From Symbiodinium microadriaticum (Eukaryota; Sar; Dinophyceae; Suessiales; Symbiodiniaceae), in NCBI GenBank assembly GCA_001939145.1, contig LSRX01000070.1, positions 457,047-521,046 on the forward strand: a stretch of DNA of 64,000 nt, read 5' to 3'. The first letter of the stretch is position 1, and each line of letters starts with the position of its first letter. Of this stretch, positions 42,146-52,400 are shown one piece after another. Both the position numbers and the translations under genes were made by a program. The notes below the pieces were generated by a model. It was given only the letters and a program-made list of their open reading frames with translations. It made no database searches and was not told the DNA's origin.

Positions 42146-43461
42146 AGACACTTCCCACATTAGGACCTGTAGAGAAAACGGAGGTTTGGATCTGCTTATC
42201 CCCTGCTGCTTCTAGCCCCTAGGGCGAGGTTAGTGTTCTTATCGTCTTTCTCGGCTCCGCTGCTCGGTATTCATCAACCAGCTCCCGCCACCAGTGCTGC
42301 GTGCTTCTAGCGATTGGTTGTTGTGGCGAAACTGGAACTACCACGTGGCTGGGCCTTTGGGCTTTCTCGCCACCAGGATTCAATCTAGCTACAATAGGGC
42401 TTGAGGGTTAGGGTGTAGGGCTTCGGGCGCAAGGTCTACTTCAAAACCTCGGGCTTCGCGAGATTGAGGGGGACCTCCTCATAAGGCTCGGCAAGAGAAA
42501 GCTCAAAGTCTGAAGCCAACAAGAAAGCCTGCAGCCGGGGCTTTGGGGTTCGGGCTGAGGGCTTCGGGCACACTATGGTTGCTTCCCACCTCCCAGTCCC
42601 CCAACCTCTCCCTCAGCAGAAATGCCTACACAGTAAGGGCGCGACACATCGAGAGATGCTGTGCCGACAGCAGAACGGAACCTTCGAGGGAACGTGCAGT
42701 CTTGGCCATTGGGAGCCTTTCCCAATCCAGATCCTACTGAGTACCACATACTCCCTCAAACCCTACACGAAACACTAGTGCGGTCCCGGAACCCTAATTA
42801 AGCCCCAACCCTAAGCCCCGAATCCTACGCCCTGGCAAGTTGAGCCAGAGTTTAGGCAATGCACATAAACGCCACACTCAAAGTCGTGGCTGACCCCGAG
42901 GTCTAAGCCCCGTAGAACCTAATGAAGCTTCGTAAACCACGCCCAGAAGGAGAGAACTTACAAACATAAAAACAGTGATGGTGATCAGAACGACCTTACC
43001 GTACCCGCAGTACTGCTCGAGAATCACTACTGACAAACACCAATACGAATGGTCGAGATCAACCGATACAACAGGTGATGGTACATTTAATCTGCATATA
43101 AAGACGACTCTGTTACTTCCCATAGCCTAGACTGCTCACAGTGGAACAGGATTCTCTCCTTACTTCAAGAATTGCCCACCCCGAATCAAACCTGACCATT
43201 TCAAGCTGGGCAGCGGCAACTTCGTCGGCCTCACAGCAGGGCTTGTGGACGAGGTTTGCAGGTACAGAGATGCACATCTTCGTCTGTGTCATTGCATGTA
43301 AAAAATGTGTGTATGTGTGTATATATGCTTGAACTGCATGAACGGATGAATGTAAGCAGCGGGTCAATGGAAGGAAACAAGGGATGGAAAGGGAACATGA
43401 ATCACACGGTACAAGTAATGAAGGTGCCAAAGTACTGAACAACAATGTCACACACGAACAC
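42146..43461. other. Unique sequence, no gene seen
   Basis: About 1.3 kb with only a degenerate telomeric patch at 42400-42425. The minus-strand frame 43113-43475 (120 codons) overlaps an open plus frame and shows no recognisable domain. Confidence 0.4.
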
Positions 43462-43551
43462 AAACAAACACACATCTATATATATATATACACATATATG
43501 TATACATATATATATATATATATATCATATATATATATATATACACACACA
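43462..43551 (+). repeat. AC/AT microsatellite
   Basis: ACAAACACAC, then long TATATATA runs, then ACACACAC. Confidence 0.95.
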
Positions 43552-43640
43552 AGAGTGTTGTACTTGTCTGGAAGGATTAGGGGTACTAGCTGATTAGCCT
43601 TGGAGATTCGAGGGCGCATGAATCAGAATGAAGTGCGAAG

Positions 43641-44000
43641 NNNNNNNNNNNNNNNNNNNNNNNNNNNNNNNNNNNNNNNNNNNNNNNNNNNNNNNNNNNN
43701 NNNNNNNNNNNNNNNNNNNNNNNNNNNNNNNNNNNNNNNNNNNNNNNNNNNNNNNNNNNNNNNNNNNNNNNNNNNNNNNNNNNNNNNNNNNNNNNNNNNN
43801 NNNNNNNNNNNNNNNNNNNNNNNNNNNNNNNNNNNNNNNNNNNNNNNNNNNNNNNNNNNNNNNNNNNNNNNNNNNNNNNNNNNNNNNNNNNNNNNNNNNN
43901 NNNNNNNNNNNNNNNNNNNNNNNNNNNNNNNNNNNNNNNNNNNNNNNNNNNNNNNNNNNNNNNNNNNNNNNNNNNNNNNNNNNNNNNNNNNNNNNNNNNN
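43641..44000. other. Assembly gap (N run)
   Basis: 360 undetermined bases ending exactly at a regular telomeric octamer array, which may continue inside the gap. Confidence 0.99.
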
Positions 44001-44083
44001 GGGTTTAGGGGTTTAGGGGTTTAGGGGTTTAGGGGTTTAGGGGTTTAGGGGTTTAGGGGTTTAGGGGTTTAGGGGTTTAGGGC
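44001..44083 (+). repeat. Homogeneous TTTAGGGG octamer array
   Basis: Ten consecutive GGGGTTTA units without a substitution, against the mixed units elsewhere. Its left end is unknown because of the gap. Confidence 0.97.
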
Positions 44084-44205
44084 TTTGTCTGGATGATTCG
44101 ATTTGGAGTCCGCGGAAATGAAGACTCAGCAGAGGGGCCGAGGCTCGAAACTCCAGAGTTTCATGGGCGCTGATACTCCAAAACCGAGCCCGAAGAGTCC
44201 TGCTC

Positions 44206-44292
44206 ATAGGGTTTAGGGTTTAGGGTTTAGGGGCCTTCTGGAGTAGGGGAGGCCCGAGATCTTTGCCGGCTAGGGTTTGGGGTTTAGGGCTT
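44206..44292 (+). repeat. Short telomeric islands
   Basis: GGGTTTAGGGTTTAGGGTTT at 44208-44234, and GGGTTTGGGGTTTAGGG at 44273-44290. Confidence 0.8.
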
Positions 44293-44498
44293 TACATGGC
44301 CGCTGGGGCATAGAAAGGATAAGTGGGGATAAGGCTCAGAGCGGAAACCAAAAGACCGATCTTCCGAAAAGCTCGAAAACCCCATTAGCCAAACATAGCG
44401 CTCTTCGGAAACAGAGGCCCAATGTCCGTATCTTGTTCGCCTGGCCAAAGCCACAGTCAAGCCTTGAGGACCAGAGAACCGCAGTCATTGAATTTATG

Positions 44499-44591
44499 TG
44501 GGTACCTTATTTTGGGGTCCTTATAATAAGGATCCTACTATTTAGGGTACTATATATTAGGGTCCTTATAATAAGGATCCTACTATTGTGA
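44499..44591 (+). mobile_element. Rearranged family A-like element with duplicated hairpin
   Basis: GTGGGTACCTTATTTTGGGG resembles a family A start. The palindromic GGTCCTTATAATAAGGATCC followed by TACTATT occurs twice (about 44516-44543 and 44564-44591) with 20 bases between. No right inverted end. Confidence 0.55.
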
Positions 44592-44795
44592 AACCATGAA
44601 GAATCGAAGCTTTCCTTTGAAGTAACAAGCCCCACTCCTAGACAAGGGAAGTCCCACTGCAATGCAACCGGCAAGAAGGTCCTCCCCAAAACGTTGATCA
44701 TGTCTCCAAAAAAAAAGCCCAACTCTGCTCCAACACCGTGCGCAAAAAAAAACCTCCTCTGCGTGTTACGACTAATCTCACCAAGATACAAACTT

Positions 44796-44932
44796 TGAGC
44801 CTTTAAACCCTAAGGCCCTAAACCCTAAACCCTAACGCGCTAAACCCCTACTAAACCCTAAACCACTAAACCCTAAACTCCTAAAACCTAAACCCCTAAA
44901 CCCCTAAACCCTCAACCCTAAACCGAAACCAA
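44796..44932 (-). repeat. C-rich telomeric array
   Basis: About seventeen units: CCCTAAA, CCCCTAAA, CCACTAAA, ACTCCTAAAA. One CCTAACGCGCTAAACC disruption. Confidence 0.92.
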
Positions 44933-45118
44933 GGACGCCTGCTCCATAGCTTCAGTGCGCTCTGGAAGGGCTCTGAAACCAACAAGCTCCACTCCTGGTT
45001 TGTGTCGGTAATAAGGGGCCTTACCTGTAGCCGAAAAGACCTACCTTTCAGGGTTCCTTATTGTGGTTTCTAGATATAGTTCCTCAAAAACCTGGTCTGT
45101 TCACAGGTAATGCTTGGT
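44933..45118. other. Unique sequence with possible family B left end
   Basis: AATAAGGGGCCTTACCTGTA at about 45010-45030 resembles family B. The remainder is unremarkable. Confidence 0.35.
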
Positions 45119-45225
45119 GTACATATATATATATATACATATACATATATGATGATGATGATTATTATTATCATCACTATTATTACTATTATGACTAGTA
45201 CTACTATTATTGAGCTTGGGGTCAT
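45119..45225 (+). repeat. AT tract with ATG/TTA triplets
   Basis: ATATATATATATACATATAC, then GATGATGATGATTATTATTA, then TACTATTATGACTAGTACTA. Confidence 0.9.
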
Positions 45226-45352
45226 AATATACTGTATAGTCACAATAGGAACCCAAGTGACACTAGATAGTCCTCTGTGGCTTGGGGCTTTTGTCACAGA
45301 AAACCCGGTTGAAGACGATGACTCCGCTGAAACCCAAAGCCCTCTGGGCTGA

Positions 45353-45389
45353 GTTAGGGTGTAGGGTTTAGGGTTTAGGGTTTAGGGTA
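45353..45389 (+). repeat. Telomeric island
   Basis: GTTAGGGTGTAGGG and three perfect TTTAGGG units. Confidence 0.88.
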
Positions 45390-45615
45390 CTTGAGGCTTC
45401 GATTTTTGGAGTTGTCGGGTTTAAGCGGGGTGAAGTTAGACTAGGAGTCCTGAGGGTTAATTATATGTTACGGTGTAACGATATTCCAAATCCTGTTCAG
45501 GGGGGCTCCTTCGAGATCTTTGTGTCTTCGGGGGCGAGAGATTGAGAATCCCGGCTTCGAGATTTACATTCAGTCATCTTGCCTGCAGTGCTTTGGAAGT
45601 AGGACGAAAAACCAT

Positions 45616-45720
45616 GTGGGTTGTTTTCTAAAGTAGGGTCCCCTTTAGCGTCCTTGTTATCAGCGTGCCGTACTATATTGGGGACCGAAAACGGGACCCT
45701 AATTTAGAGAACTATCCATG
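45616..45720 (+). mobile_element. Family A fold-back element, copy A4
   Basis: GGGTTGTTTTCTAAAGTAGG on the left and CCTAATTTAGAGAACTATCC on the right. The core has GTGCCGTACTATATTGGGG. It is flanked by ATGT on both sides, an exact 4-bp direct repeat. Confidence 0.9.
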
Positions 45721-45840
45721 TAGAGCTTACCCTGCCTGCTGAGTCCGCCCGGTTTCCTCCCGATCGGACGAAACAGTTCGGGCCCGAGCTTGGTACTCGG
45801 TAGTCGATCCGTCTTACATCTCCTTCTTAAAGGTCTTGTC

Positions 45841-45912
45841 TGGGGTTTAGGGTTTAGGGTGTAGGGGTTTAGGGGTTTAGGGGTTTAGGGGTTTAGGGGT
45901 TTAGGGGTTTAG
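45841..45912 (+). repeat. Telomeric array, mostly TTTAGGGG octamers
   Basis: Two TTTAGGG units, then seven TTTAGGGG units in exact register. Confidence 0.94.
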
Positions 45913-45996
45913 GATCCTTTGACTCGGACGATCTACTGCAGGCGATGGTTCATCGTGAGTCACTGCCACCAAGCGTGGAGTCAATCCATCGCCATG

Positions 45997-46103
45997 CCCT
46001 AGGGCTCCAGTTACCTAAATGGTGGGGGTTTAGGGTTTAGGGTTTAGGAACCATATATTATGTACCCCAGTAACCTACTATTTAGGTAGCTGGAGCCCTA
46101 GGG
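45997..46103 (+). mobile_element. Family C fold-back element, copy C1, with internal telomeric island
   Basis: CCCTAGGGCTCCAGTTACCT then AAAT on the left; the right end's reverse complement is CCCTAGGGCTCCAGCTACCT then AAAT. TA lies at 46000-46001 and 46099-46100. The interior 46026-46048 is TTTAGGG repeats, which copy C2 lacks. Confidence 0.9.
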
Positions 46104-46221
46104 AGGCTTGCCCATCGTCGGGCGCTGCAGCAGAGTGCGCAATTTGTGGCCGCCGATCCAAGGACTGCGTGCGCCCCATGGATAGTCATCGTCATGAAGG
46201 CGTCCTCGCACTTCCAGCTCC

Positions 46222-46244
46222 CTTTAGGGTTTAGGGTTTAGGGA
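46222..46244 (+). repeat. Minimal telomeric island
   Basis: Three perfect TTTAGGG units between unique flanks. Confidence 0.85.
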
Positions 46245-46718
46245 ATACCGGTCGTGGCCTCTCGTCCCAGAAGTGCTTTTTCGATTTGCCGGGCATAGTC
46301 GCCAAGCACGGAAGAGCAATCCTCAACAAGCGCTCTCAAGGAAAAATGCCCCAGCTCTGCTGACAGATCCGTGCTACATGCACTACCTGTACATGCTACA
46401 GATTTCCTTTAGCTCAGCAAGCCCATAATTGCTGTTTTGCTCCTACAAACTCTGGTGGCAGGCAATTTCAAGCTGCCAAACCCAAGAGCCAACCCATCTT
46501 GCGGCGGCGCAATCCCCCTCCCGATACACCTCCCCCTAGAACCAAACATGTGAACCTTAAATCCGAGAAGCCTAAAGCCTAAAAACCTCCTCGAGCTTCC
46601 AAAGTGGTGAGGAGAGGGTAGTGCCATCTGTAGTCCTGCGACCAGCGACGCGGCAGCAGCATCTGAGAGCGATGGGATGCAGGTGCAACGGCTTCGGGGT
46701 GACGGCTTAGGCGTGAAT
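46245..46718. other. Unique sequence, no gene seen
   Basis: The 114-codon minus frame 46409-46753 crosses into the following element and has no recognisable domain. Confidence 0.4.
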
Positions 46719-46813
46719 GTAGGGGCCTTATTTAGAATAGGGTTTTGGGGCATATTATACTATAAATGCCATTAGGCACCCCAAAATAGTACTGGTAAAT
46801 ATCTAGGCCCCTA
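46719..46813 (+). mobile_element. Family B fold-back element, copy B10
   Basis: TGTAGGGGCCTTATTTAGAA on the left, TAAATATCTAGGCCCCTAGC on the right. The interior has TTTTGGGGCATATTATACTA and CACCCCAAAATAGTACTGG. TA borders both ends. One of the clearest copies. Confidence 0.92.
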
Positions 46814-46884
46814 GCGTGTGGAAGGAAGCTCCGGGACTCTCCAGCAGTGTGGCTTCGCGCTCTTTCAGTCGTGGGTCTTCTTCC

Positions 46885-46940
46885 AAACCCTAAACCCTAA
46901 ACCCTAAACCCTTACCCCTAAACCCTAAAGCCTAAACCCG
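46885..46940 (-). repeat. Telomeric island
   Basis: Four perfect CCCTAAA units, then CCCTTACCCCTAAACCCTAA. Confidence 0.92.
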
Positions 46941-47835
46941 GGGTTATGTCCTCTTCTCTCCTGCCTTGGTAGCTATGGTCACTTGCTGCTGATACGACAC
47001 TTCTTCTTACACTGCTAGGTTTAGGGCAAAGTTTAGGGTTTAGGCTTTGGGGCTTGGGACTTGGCTTGTGGCTTTGAGAGCTTTTTGACGCCGTTTTTCC
47101 ATCCAGCCATCCAAGGAAGTGAACAGAAAACCTCGACGGGCGGGCAGTTCCGACATTCTCTGCGAGAATCGGCATCGTGGGACTTGCAAAAGCGACCTTG
47201 TACACAGCTGGTGATCTGGAGCTTCATCTGCGTGGGAAGGGACCGCCTGATGATGCTATACTTTGGGCACGGCGTACATTTGGGAAGCGCCGGTGCTTCC
47301 CGCATATTCAGGCTGCGAAGCAGCTGCATGCCCCAGGCCCACTGCCAGCCCTCGGTGACAGGAAAAGGCATCCAAAGCCCAGGCGTTGCAGGTCCAAAGG
47401 TCACGAAAATATTGAAGTTGTGCACACACCGCTATGAGCATGATCACATACTCTTGCGGAACCGAAAAGAATTACCTTGCTCAAGCACCGGATCATTTTT
47501 CGGGATCTGCCATCACTTTTGGCTTCCGACATTCCGACCTTGTCTGTAAAGTTCCAAGCCGTACTCTCAGGAAGGTCTTACTGCCTTGTGGGAGCCGAAA
47601 CGGGTACATCAATACACAGGGTAACTATTCTTTGTCCATCTCTATCTTTTGTCTATCGCTCTTTCTATCTCTTGATCTATCTAAGTGCTTCACTACCTAG
47701 TCACTACCAGTAAGACCATGGTAGCTGTGCCACTAGTCCTAACATCAAAAGTACTGTTTTACTGTTGGTGCTGTATGACACGATGCTACTTTCCCTGCTC
47801 TTCTGCTGCATCCCACTTCCGTACCTTAAGCCCAA
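46941..47835. other. Unique sequence, no gene seen
   Basis: Apart from TTTAGGGCAAAGTTTAGGG near 47020-47040 it lacks telomeric words. Frames 47061-47549 (+, 162 codons) and 47033-47425 (-, 130 codons) overlap on opposite strands, and neither shows a recognisable domain. CTAT-rich text at 47635-47690. Confidence 0.4.
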
Positions 47836-47925
47836 AGACCCCCAAAACCCTAATCCCAAAACCCGGCCTAAACCCTCAACCCCCTAAGCTCTAAACCCTA
47901 AACCCTAAACCCTAAACACAAAGCC
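47836..47925 (-). repeat. C-rich telomeric island
   Basis: Degenerate on the left (CCCAAAACCCTAATCCC), regular CCCTAAA units at 47891-47918. Confidence 0.85.
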
Positions 47926-48057
47926 GAGACCCAAAAAATTGCAGCTGTGAAACTGCAGGCGATTCAGGCCTAAAGCCAAAACCTGCCTACCCTAAAAACT
48001 AGATTCTACACCCAATCTCAAGACCTGAACGCTTGAACCCTGAACTCTACACTCTAC

Positions 48058-48176
48058 AAAAATATACTATTGTGGGGGCTTATAAGTATAGTATAATGGG
48101 CCCCAAAACCCTATTCTAATGATTCTGTTGCGTGGGATGGAGACTGCTGGTTTGTCAATCATTAAGGCCCCTATAA
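48058..48176 (-). mobile_element. Family B element, copy B11 (minus orientation, with insertion)
   Basis: On the minus strand: TTTATAGGGGCCTTAATGAT at one end, then about 40 bp of foreign sequence, then CATTAGAATAGGGTTTTGGG, CATTATACTATAC and CCCCCACAATAGTATATT. Confidence 0.65.
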
Positions 48177-48178
48177 AC

Positions 48179-48262
48179 GCCTAAACCCCTAAACCCTCAA
48201 CCCTCAACCCTAAACCTTAAAGCCTAAACCCCTAAACCCTCACCTCTCAACCCTAAACCGTC
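48179..48262 (-). repeat. C-rich telomeric island
   Basis: CCTAAACCCCTAAACCCTCA and AACCCTAAACCTTAAAGCC. It starts two bases after the family B right end, so the island adjoins the element. Confidence 0.85.
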
Positions 48263-48872
48263 CAAGTAAAAAAGGAACCTTGGGACGCCTCCAGCCTAAC
48301 CTCTTCATTGCTCTGCGGTGGAAGGAGGACGTAGTGAGCCTCACACTCGCTGGCTTGCCAGGGTTTCGGGCTTTTAGTTTTATAGGGTTCGGGTTTAGGG
48401 TTTAGGGCTCCGGCGGTGCACGGCATAGTGGTTTACGTCTGGGTTGGGTTGCCGATTAGAGATTCGGGTCCGCAGCATCGGGATGTACACTCTCCGGCCA
48501 GATCTGAGCACGGGAATGGGATGTGCCCGAAAAAGTGCAGCATCGTTGAACTCTGCGGAAACTGGCAACAGCACCTGCCCTCGTGAGAACCGAAAGCAAG
48601 AACTTGGTACTTTGGTAAGCCCCCAAACCCTTGTCATAGGAGTGGGCCCCGGTTGGCTTCCTCCCTGCTATATTCGGACTCGATGTGTCGACTTCGAGCT
48701 AGCTCTCTGCACGAGCTTCCGGGTTTTGGGGGACTTGGGCCTTGTTTGGCTGCTTAAAGGAAACAGCAGAAGGTCACGTGTCCTCTTGGGTGCATGTCCG
48801 AGTCATGACTTGCGCCGTGGGCCCATGAATCTGGGAAACTTGAGAGCGGGAGCACTTTGCTAACTCCGACCG
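48263..48872. other. Unique sequence, no gene seen
   Basis: A 139-codon plus frame (48444-48863) overlaps an open minus frame; no domain recognised. GGGTTTAGGGTTTAGGG at 48388-48405. Confidence 0.4.
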
Positions 48873-48874
48873 CT

Positions 48875-48966
48875 CCATGAACCCATGTAGTACACTAAGG
48901 CCTTTAATGGGAGCTCCTATGTAGGCACTTTAAGGCCTATAAGTAAAGGCTATATAGGTACATGGA
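48875..48966 (+). mobile_element. Possible small fold-back element
   Basis: CCATGAACCCATGTAG and CTATATAGGTACATGG are imperfect inverted repeats enclosing AAGGCCTTTAATGG and TTAAGGCCTATAAG. Weak; not matched elsewhere in the window. Confidence 0.35.
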
Positions 48967-49785
48967 ACCTTTGTTAAAATTTTAAAAGGGTGTGGGAGTT
49001 TAGTATCTACAAACCTACAGCCGAAGTCGCGACTGCTCATCTCCAAAGTATGAAAGGTGGTTCCTGTTTCCATGCTGGTGTCACTGTTGTGTCGTGTACC
49101 TGTTTCACATCAGTTCTGTTGCCATTCTGGCTGTACGTACTGTTGCTGCTGCAATTGCTGCTGTTGCTTCGAGGTGGGCTCTTTGTCCTCGCATGCCGAC
49201 TACCGTTCGCGTTCTGGCATTATCTTGTGCTTTATGACCATAAAAAAGCGGCTTTTGTTTGATGCAGAGGTTTGTCAGTATTCTTAGATTCTTGCTTGTG
49301 ATAGATGCAATTTGTCGGGCCTCATGCCAGCCAAAGCAGGGGCGCTCATTCGCCTGGGCAAGGGATGCCCCAGCACGGAATGAGGCTGAAACAAACAAAA
49401 GTGGCCCTGGTTGAGAGCTCTACATGTTGTAATACCAAACTAGAATGCCTCCACCTCCAGGCTGCACCTGCCTCATGGTCGGATACATGTTGCGATTGGG
49501 GGTTTCTCGGTTCGAGATTTCGGTGGCGTCCCTGCTCCTCGCCGTCCTCCCGCCACTTTGGTTTGCCATGTCTCCTCACCATATTCCGGCATCCCTTGCC
49601 TGAGGAATCTACAATCAATCCCAAAAAATTTGGACCATGGGTGTTGGCTGATTAGTGCTGAGATTCTCGATACTTTATCTTAAGGACATGAGGAGATTCA
49701 CGTTCCAACTCCCTGGCTTCTACTTTGGACTCAGCGACCGAGGTCCCAGGTGTCCGGCTTGCGGGGTCTGGAATTCGGTGTTTCA
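48967..49785. other. Unique sequence, no gene seen
   Basis: Frames 49305-49655 (+, 116 codons) and 49346-49624 (-) overlap on opposite strands. A CTGCTGCTGCAATTGCTG patch lies at 49143-49160. Confidence 0.4.
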
Positions 49786-49870
49786 GGTTGGAGGTTTAGG
49801 GTTTATAGGGTTTAAGGCTTAGGGGTTTAGGTTTTAGGTTTTAGGGTGGGTTTAGGTCGCGGGTTTAGAG
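49786..49870 (+). repeat. Degenerate G-rich telomeric island
   Basis: GGAGGTTTAGGGTTTATAGG, GTTTAAGGCTTAGGGGTTTA, then three TTTTAGG words. Confidence 0.8.
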
Positions 49871-49980
49871 TGCATATTTCGGGGCTTCTGGGCCACGGGC
49901 CCCCGAAACAACAGAAACCCCGGAGTTCAGAGAGTGCCAACAAGGACATGACATATACTTTCCGTCCTGCTTCAAGTCCT

Positions 49981-50077
49981 CTTGTTAAGGGATTTAATCT
50001 AAGTTACTATAATAGGGATCTAAAATAAATAACATGGTTTTCTCATTATAATAACTTAAATTAAATCCTTGAACAAG
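49981..50077 (+). mobile_element. Fold-back element J
   Basis: CTTGTTAAGGGATTTAATCT then AAGTTACTATAAT on the left; the right end's reverse complement is CTTGTTCAAGGATTTAATTT then AAGTTATTATAAT. The 33-bp arms have about four mismatches. Confidence 0.85.
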
Positions 50078-50104
50078 AACCCAGTAAGACCAGTAGCAAG
50101 AGCA

Positions 50105-50140
50105 CTCGTCATCGCCGCAGCCGTAGTTGTAGCAGCAGTC

Positions 50141-50186
<46 letters not shown>

Positions 50187-50300
50187 GTAGCAGGAGCAGG
50201 AGCAGCAGCAGCAGCAGCCGTAGTGGTAGCCGTAGCGGTAGCTGTAGCCGTGACATTAGCAGCGTAGTACTAGTAGTAGCAGAGTAGCAGTAGCAGTAGT

Positions 50301-50343
<43 letters not shown>

Positions 50344-50432
50344 TCCGTAGTAGCAGTAGTAGCAGTAGCAGCAGCAGCAGCAGCAGCAGCAGGAGGAGGA
50401 GTAGTAGTGATGGTAGTAGTGGTAGTAGAGTT

Positions 50433-50481
<49 letters not shown>

Positions 50482-50507
50482 GAGTAGTAGTAGTGGTAGT
50501 AGTAGTG

Positions 50508-50562
<55 letters not shown>

Positions 50563-50625
50563 CAGCATCAGCAGCAGCAGGAGCAGCAGCAGGAGCAGCA
50601 GCAGGAGCAGCACTTCCATTAGCTA
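50105..50625 (+). repeat. CAG/TAG trinucleotide domain
   Basis: About 0.5 kb of AGC and AGT triplets in blocks (AGCAGCAGC at 50138-50215, 50300-50340, 50365-50390; AGTAGTAGT at 50430-50560). All frames in phase with the triplets stay open and read poly-Ser, poly-Leu or poly-Val. Confidence 0.96.
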
Positions 50626-50750
50626 GTCGATACCGCCTGAATTCTGTCGACGTCGGCCACCGCCTCGGGCGTGAGGCCGAAAACCTGCCGAAGAATGTCT
50701 GGGAGTAGGTAGGGCGTAGGATTCCTGGGGCCCTGCTCCGAAGTTTTGGG

Positions 50751-50786
50751 TTCAGGGTTTAGGGTTTAGGGTTTAGGGTTTGGGGA
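50751..50786 (+). repeat. Telomeric island
   Basis: TTCAGGG followed by three perfect TTTAGGG units and TTTGGGG. Confidence 0.9.
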
Positions 50787-51188
50787 TGGCAACGAGAACG
50801 ATGGCCAACCTGCAGAAGTATTAAATGCAGCGAGCATCTAACAAATGTGCGTGCAACAACCCTTCAATCTTGCACCAGTTTGGACAGGACGGTGGTTGGA
50901 AATCTTGAAATCGCATAAACCCTAAACTTACACCCTGTACACCCTAAAACCAAACCCTGGACCCTCAACCCTCAAAATCTTAAGCTAGTAACTTGCAACA
51001 GCAGCCCACGCTGAGCACATCGCACAAATTCCTAACATCGGGGACTGGAAACTTAGAAGGGGTTTTTGCATTCTGGTCCCAAACCCCAAACCCGAAGCCG
51101 TAAACCCTGAACCCTAAAACCTGAGTCGAGGGGGATACCATGACATGTCCTGACTAATGCTTCCGACCTCTGTGTTGCCGGCACCATT
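50787..51188. other. Unique sequence with degenerate C-rich words
   Basis: AAACCCTAAACTTACACCC near 50918 and AACCCCAAACCCGAAGCC near 51083. No gene seen. Confidence 0.4.
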
Positions 51189-51243
51189 CCCTAAACCCTA
51201 ACCCTAAACCCTAATTAAACCTAAACCCTAAACCCTAAACCCC
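51189..51243 (-). repeat. Telomeric island
   Basis: CCCTAAACCCTAACCCTAAA then CCCTAATTAAACC and perfect units. Confidence 0.92.
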
Positions 51244-52400
51244 GAGACCACTAGCCGGGCCTAACATTGCAAACAAGCTTGACCTTGCAGACAAGCTAGG
51301 ACTCTACGGCCGGTCGCTTCCGGAAGAACCCATGACGCGTCCAAAAGACCAAAATTCCGACGGCCCCAAAAACAGGGCCTTAGAAAGAGTTGTACAGGGT
51401 TTTTGAGTTCATTGTACAATTGTAGAAGACTATAACTGGATATTATTACCTGTAACCCGTAAAACCCTTTACCCTCTGCCTCTGCGATCACCTCGCGGTC
51501 GACAGCGTGTTTCCGCAGCTTCTGGATCTGCTGCGTTATCCTTCAACATGGCGAACGCAAACTAATGAAGACCTAAGGGTGCTTGGTTGGGGATTTGAAG
51601 TGTATGAGGATGAGAACCCGCTGACATGATTTGAAAACCCCTGCCTTCAGCCAACAACCCTCACTCACCCACCGCGGGGCATGACTACTCTCATAGTTAA
51701 CGACGGTTATCCTGGAGTGATTATGACTCGAGTGCTACTGTTTTTGTTCATTCCTCCGCTATTCTAGCAGCTGTCATCCGCCTTACCACCACTGGCAGCA
51801 GACTCTTGGCGGTCCTCTTGCCGAAGCCGTGGACGTTGCCGGGATCCAATGCCTACACAGAGTAAGACCGCTTTGGGCCTTTAGGGTTTATAAAGTTTAG
51901 GGTTTAGGGTTTGGGGTTTTGCCTGCTTGGATCATAGCTCGCATTCGGATACTCACATGCGCATAATGAGGGTGTAGTGTGTAGGGTTCAGGGTTCAGGG
52001 CCCTGTATGCATGGACATACCTCAAGCACCCTAAGCCTTAGACCCTAACCTGCAAACCCAAGACCCTGAATTGCAAACAACACTCCCAAAACCTAAATCC
52101 CAAATGCAAAACGATACCCAAAAAACCAAGCGTCAAAGCTGACCCAAAACCTGGAAACCATGTCTTGTTCTTTCGTTAAGCACCAATTCATCCTCCGCCC
52201 TACACCCCCAAAAAGCTGCAGAGCCTTGCATGGGCGCGACTGAATCTCGACATCGCCGAGCCTCTGCGGGTGCCGGTTGGAGCTTTGAGGGCTTAGGTCT
52301 TAGGTGCTAGGGGCTGCAATGTACGGGTCATGGTTGGCTCCAGTTTAGCTGAAGTCGTGGGAACCAAGTTTATGGGCAAAGACTTTCGGACCACTGTCTG
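51244..52400. other. Unique sequence, no gene seen
   Basis: G-rich telomeric words at 51880-51920 and degenerate C-rich text at 52030-52100. A stretch at 51385-51460 (TACAGGGTTTTTGAGTTC, ATTGTACAATTGTAG) faintly resembles family B. Confidence 0.4.

Noticed and set aside
44001-44083. True chromosome end
   Set aside because: Only ten units, with unique sequence continuing to the right and an assembly gap to the left. Arrays like this occur many times internally.
50056-50708. Poly-Leu or poly-Ser proteins
   Set aside because: CAG/TAG triplet domain read in phase.
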